Positions 61,304-64,000 of a DNA stretch of 64,000 nucleotides are shown here, piece by piece. How positions within the stretch are numbered: the stretch's first letter is position 1; every line of letters starts with the position of its first letter. Position numbers and translations under genes: made by a program. The stretch is from an uncultured Collinsella sp. Its GTDB lineage: Bacteria; Actinomycetota; Coriobacteriia; Coriobacteriales; Coriobacteriaceae. Under the pieces are notes generated by a model that had not been told where the DNA came from, did no database searches, and saw only the letters and a list, made by a program, of their open reading frames with translations. The stretch spans positions 78,815 through 142,814 of the forward strand of contig CAUEMA010000004.1 in NCBI GenBank assembly GCA_959018755.1, read 5' to 3'.

Positions 61304-62392
61304 GTGAGCGTTATGAAGTTCCTTAAAGACAAGCAGACGCGTCACGACTTTGTCACGTACGCCATGTGTATCGTGGCGTTCGCCATCGTGTTCTTTATGC
61401 AGTCTAACCACATGATTCCGCGCATGATCGCCGGTCAGCTGGTTCCCATCACGGCCTATATCGTCATGGCCATCTCCCTTAACCTTGTCGTCGGCATCGC
61501 GGGCGACTTGTCGCTGGGCCACGCGGGCTTTATGAGCGTCGGCGCCTATACGGGCATCGTTACCGCCGTCGCGCTGGAGAGCGCCGTTCCGTCCGACCCG
61601 ATGCGTCTGATTATCAGCATTGTGGTCGGCGCAATCGCCGCTGCCATCTTGGGCTTCTTGATTGGTATCCCGGTCCTGCGCCTGAGCGGCGACTATCTGG
61701 CCATCGTGACCCTGGCTTTTGGCGAGATCATCAAAGAGATCGTCACTTGCCTTATCGTGGGTGTCGACTCGCGCGGCCTGCACGTGATTTTTAACATCAC
61801 GGGCAACTCTACGATCGACGACCTGCACCTGCTCGAGGACGGCACCGCCATCATCAAGGGCGCCCAGGGCGCCTCGGGCGTGTCGACGTACTCGACCTTC
61901 CTCGCCGGTGCCATCCTGGTCATGGTCGCACTCGTGATTGTGCTCAACCTGGTTCGCAGCCGTACCGGCCGTGCCATTATGGCCGTGCGCGATAACAAGA
62001 TTGCAGCCGAGTCCGTAGGCATCTCCGTCACCGAGTACCGCATGATCGCCTTCGTGGTTTCCGCTGCCCTCGCCGGTGCTGCCGGAGCTCTCTTCGGCGG
62101 TAACTTCTCGCAGCTCTCCGCCACCAAGTTCGACTTCAACACGTCCATCCTCATCCTGGTGTTCGTGGTCTTGGGTGGTCTGGGCAATATGCGCGGCTCC
62201 GTTATCGCGGCGGCGTTGCTCACGGTGCTTCCCGAGCTGCTCCGTCAGTTCTCGGACTACCGCATGCTCATCTACGCCATCGTGCTGATCCTGGTCATGA
62301 TCTTTACCAACAACCCGCAGCTCAAGGCGTTCTTCGGTCGCGTCAAGGACCGCTTTGCTTCCAGGAAGGAGGTGGCAGCCGATGCCCAGTAA
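61304..62392 (+). CDS. livM: Branched-chain amino-acid ABC transporter permease LivM
   Basis: A 362-residue permease, with about nine spans. Typical LivM phrases are GIAGDLSLGHAGFMSVGAYTGIVTAV, LRLSGDYLAIVTLAFGEIIKEI, GRAIMAVRDNKIAAESVGISVTEYRMIAFVVSAALAGAAGAL and LVFVVLGGLGNMRGSVIAAALLTVLPELLR. The GTG at 61304 starts right after the livH stop, with GAGAAGG five bases upstream; ATG 61313 is an alternative. Its end overlaps livG by 11 bp. Confidence 0.93.
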   Translation: MSVMKFLKDKQTRHDFVTYAMCIVAFAIVFFMQSNHMIPRMIAGQLVPITAYIVMAISLNLVVGIAGDLSLGHAGFMSVGAYTGIVTAVALESAVPSDPMRLIISIVVGAIAAAILGFLIGIPVLRLSGDYLAIVTLAFGEIIKEIVTCLIVGVDSRGLHVIFNITGNSTIDDLHLLEDGTAIIKGAQGASGVSTYSTFLAGAILVMVALVIVLNLVRSRTGRAIMAVRDNKIAAESVGISVTEYRMIAFVVSAALAGAAGALFGGNFSQLSATKFDFNTSILILVFVVLGGLGNMRGSVIAAALLTVLPELLRQFSDYRMLIYAIVLILVMIFTNNPQLKAFFGRVKDRFASRKEVAADAQ

Positions 62393-63242
62393 ATTTGAGT
62401 TCAACAAGGGCAAGATGGTCCCGTATCCTTCTGGCGCCATCGTTCCCGACCGCGATCTGGGCGAGCGCCCGGCGCTCGAGTGCATCCACCTGGGCATTGA
62501 GTTCGGTGGCCTTAAGGCGGTCGACGACTTTAGCCTAACTATCGGCAAGACCGAGATCGCCGGTCTCATCGGCCCCAACGGTGCCGGCAAGACCACGGTC
62601 TTCAACCTGCTCACCAAGGTGTACCAGCCCACGCACGGCACTATCCTGCTCGACGGTGAGGATACCTCGGGCAAGTCGGTCTATCAGGTCAACCGTATGG
62701 GCATCGCCCGTACCTTCCAGAACATTCGCCTGTTCAACACCATGACGGTGGAGGATAACGTTAAGGTCGGCCTGCACAACCAGGAGCGCTACTCCGGCTT
62801 TGAGGGCGTGCTGCGCCTGCCGACGTATTGGAAGCACGAGAAGGCCGCGCACGAGCGCGCCATGGAGCTGCTGTCCATCTTTGATATGGAGCATCTGGCA
62901 AACGAGCAGGCCGGATCGCTGCCTTACGGCGCTCAGCGTCGTCTGGAGATCGTTCGCGCGCTTGCCACCAACCCCAAGCTACTGCTGCTCGACGAGCCTG
63001 CCGCCGGCATGAACCCGTCCGAGACCGCCGAGCTCATGGAGAACATCGTCAAGATTCGCGACACCTTTGGCATTGCCATCATGCTTATCGAGCATGATAT
63101 GTCGCTCGTCATGAATATTTGCGAGGGCATCTGCGTGCTCAACTTTGGTAAGGTCATCGCCAAGGGCACGGCCGAGGAGATCCAGAACAACGACGCTGTT
63201 ATCGAGGCGTATCTGGGCAAGCAGGATAAGGGGGAGAACTAA
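62382..63242 (+). CDS. livG: Branched-chain amino-acid ABC transporter ATPase LivG
   Basis: A 286-residue ABC ATPase. The Walker A motif is LIGPNGAGKTTVFN, the Q-loop follows, the signature reads LPYGAQRRLEIVRALATNPKLLLLDEPAAGMNPSE, and the H-loop is LIEHDMSLVMNICE. About 35 additional N-terminal residues precede the ATPase domain. ATG 62382 follows AAGGAGG and overlaps the livM end. Confidence 0.94.
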   Translation: MPSKFEFNKGKMVPYPSGAIVPDRDLGERPALECIHLGIEFGGLKAVDDFSLTIGKTEIAGLIGPNGAGKTTVFNLLTKVYQPTHGTILLDGEDTSGKSVYQVNRMGIARTFQNIRLFNTMTVEDNVKVGLHNQERYSGFEGVLRLPTYWKHEKAAHERAMELLSIFDMEHLANEQAGSLPYGAQRRLEIVRALATNPKLLLLDEPAAGMNPSETAELMENIVKIRDTFGIAIMLIEHDMSLVMNICEGICVLNFGKVIAKGTAEEIQNNDAVIEAYLGKQDKGEN

Positions 63243-63956
63243 ATGGCAGAGCCGATGCTTTCCGTCTACAACATCAACGTCTGGTACGGCGCCATCCACG
63301 CCATCAAAGACATCTCCTTTAACGTCAACGAGGGTGAGATCGTGGCCTTGATTGGCGCCAACGGTGCCGGTAAGTCCACGACGCTTAAAACCGTTTCGGG
63401 CCTGCTGCGTTCCAAGACCGGCTCCATCAAATTTATGGGCGAGGACATTACCCATACGCCTGCCGACAAGCTGGTGGGCAAGGGCCTGGCTCAGGTCCCC
63501 GAGGGCCGTCGCGCCTTTTTGCAGATGACGGTCGAGGAGAACCTGGAGATGGGCGCCTACACGCAGCCCAAGTCCACGGTGGCTCCGGGCCTGGAGCGCG
63601 TCTATGAGCAGTTCCCGCGCCTGAAGGAGCGCCGTCGCCAGGTCGCCGGCACCCTTTCGGGCGGCGAGCAGCAGATGCTCGTTATGGGCCGCGCCCTTAT
63701 GAGCAACCCCAAGCTGCTCATGCTCGATGAGCCCTCCATGGGTCTGGCGCCGATTCTGATTGAGCAGATCTTCCAAATTGTTGAGGACCTGCACAAGGCC
63801 GGCACCACGGTGCTTCTGGTCGAGCAGAACGCGCAGATGGCGCTCTCGATCGCCACGCGCGGCTACGTGCTCGAGACCGGCAAGATCACCATGACTGGCA
63901 CGGGCCAAGAGCTGCTGCACGACGATAACGTCCGCAAAGCTTATCTTGGTGGTTAA
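63243..63956 (+). CDS. livF: Branched-chain amino-acid ABC transporter ATPase LivF
   Basis: A 237-residue ABC ATPase of the LivF type. LIGANGAGKSTTLKTVSGLLRSKTG is Walker A, LSGGEQQMLVMGRALMSNPKLLMLDEPSMGLAPILIEQIF covers signature and Walker B, and LLVEQNAQMALSIATRGYVLETGKI is typical of LivF. It starts right after the livG stop and completes the livJHMGF operon, which ends in a terminator. Confidence 0.95.
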   Translation: MAEPMLSVYNINVWYGAIHAIKDISFNVNEGEIVALIGANGAGKSTTLKTVSGLLRSKTGSIKFMGEDITHTPADKLVGKGLAQVPEGRRAFLQMTVEENLEMGAYTQPKSTVAPGLERVYEQFPRLKERRRQVAGTLSGGEQQMLVMGRALMSNPKLLMLDEPSMGLAPILIEQIFQIVEDLHKAGTTVLLVEQNAQMALSIATRGYVLETGKITMTGTGQELLHDDNVRKAYLGG

Positions 63957-63967
63957 TCCATTCAACA

Positions 63968-64000
63968 AAGGGGCGCTGACTATCCCGGTCAGCGCCCCTT
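63968..64000 (+). terminator. Terminator of the liv operon, at window edge
   Basis: AAGGGGCGCTGAC (63968-63980) is the exact reverse complement of 63988-64000, with a 7-nt loop. The T-run, if present, lies outside the window. Confidence 0.8.

Noticed and set aside
60398..62674. A 758-codon minus-strand frame opposite livH and livM.
   Set aside because: The product is Asp/His/Gly-rich with no domain, and the plus-strand genes carry clear LivH/LivM motifs.

Overview
The window looks like a chromosomal segment of a high-GC gut actinobacterium of the class Coriobacteriia, most probably Collinsella. The evidence is the GC-rich coding style, the PdxS/PdxT vitamin B6 pathway with a MocR-type PdxR regulator, a DUF3516 Ski2-like helicase, a large single-chain PurL, and fermentative genes (iron alcohol dehydrogenase, FAD lactate dehydrogenase with an EtfAB pair, PTS and KdgT carriers). 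The genus is inferred from gene content and was not checked by a search. I saw no rRNA, tRNA, CRISPR array, prophage or insertion sequence.

Layout. 1-4.0 kb: a truncated DMT exporter divergent from a LysR regulator; an AlaA-type aminotransferase fused to an N-terminal XRE DNA-binding domain, behind a repeated AAATTGAAC operator; peptide deformylase. 4.2-7.0 kb: an MFS exporter, an RGG-repeat protein and a cluster of long hairpins. 7.0-10.1 kb: pdxST divergent from pdxR. 10.1-11.6 kb: a PD-(D/E)xK-like gene between two direct copies of a 122-bp structured repeat; a third copy is at 25.1 kb. 11.8-15.2 kb: reverse rubrerythrin, and an alcohol plus aldehyde dehydrogenase operon. 15.3-20.3 kb: a possible toxin peptide, HIRAN protein, metallophosphoesterase, and LicT - RAT/terminator - EIIBC - ChbG. 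20.4-31.9 kb: DUF2130 protein, DUF3516 helicase, TrmB, a second methyltransferase, an XRE membrane regulator with a DUF4097 partner, Elp3 and a spermidine-synthase-like protein.

31.9-37.5 kb is the most unusual gene set: a minus-strand operon of a TerB_N/TerB_C protein, a BrxD-like P-loop ATPase and an Lhr/BrxH-like helicase, with no BREX methylase or phosphatase. It is a candidate nucleic-acid-directed defence or stress system. 38.4-41.6 kb is an exported or surface-protein operon with a small sortase-anchored protein (LAQTS) and a protein ending in a WxL-like motif. 41.9-45.5 kb encodes a probable electron-bifurcating lactate dehydrogenase (LctD-EtfB-EtfA with a ferredoxin domain). 45.5-50.2 kb: an HD hydrolase, a decayed AzlC/AzlD relic, KdgT, a GGDEF membrane protein and a DMT exporter. 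50.3-58.6 kb: purL, a CPA2 antiporter, a tandem hairpin array, an SDR reductase and hom. 59.1-64 kb: a complete branched-chain amino-acid ABC transporter (livJHMGF) preceded by a 15-codon relic of another livJ 3' end.

Non-coding structure is unusually rich. The array at 55859-56214 has six 46-nt hairpins repeating every 62 nt with no indels and with compensatory stem changes. One hairpin at 6946-7009 shares its apical sequence. The 122-bp element also keeps its stem by paired substitutions. These, and the TerB/BrxD/Lhr operon, are the best candidates for undescribed biology here.
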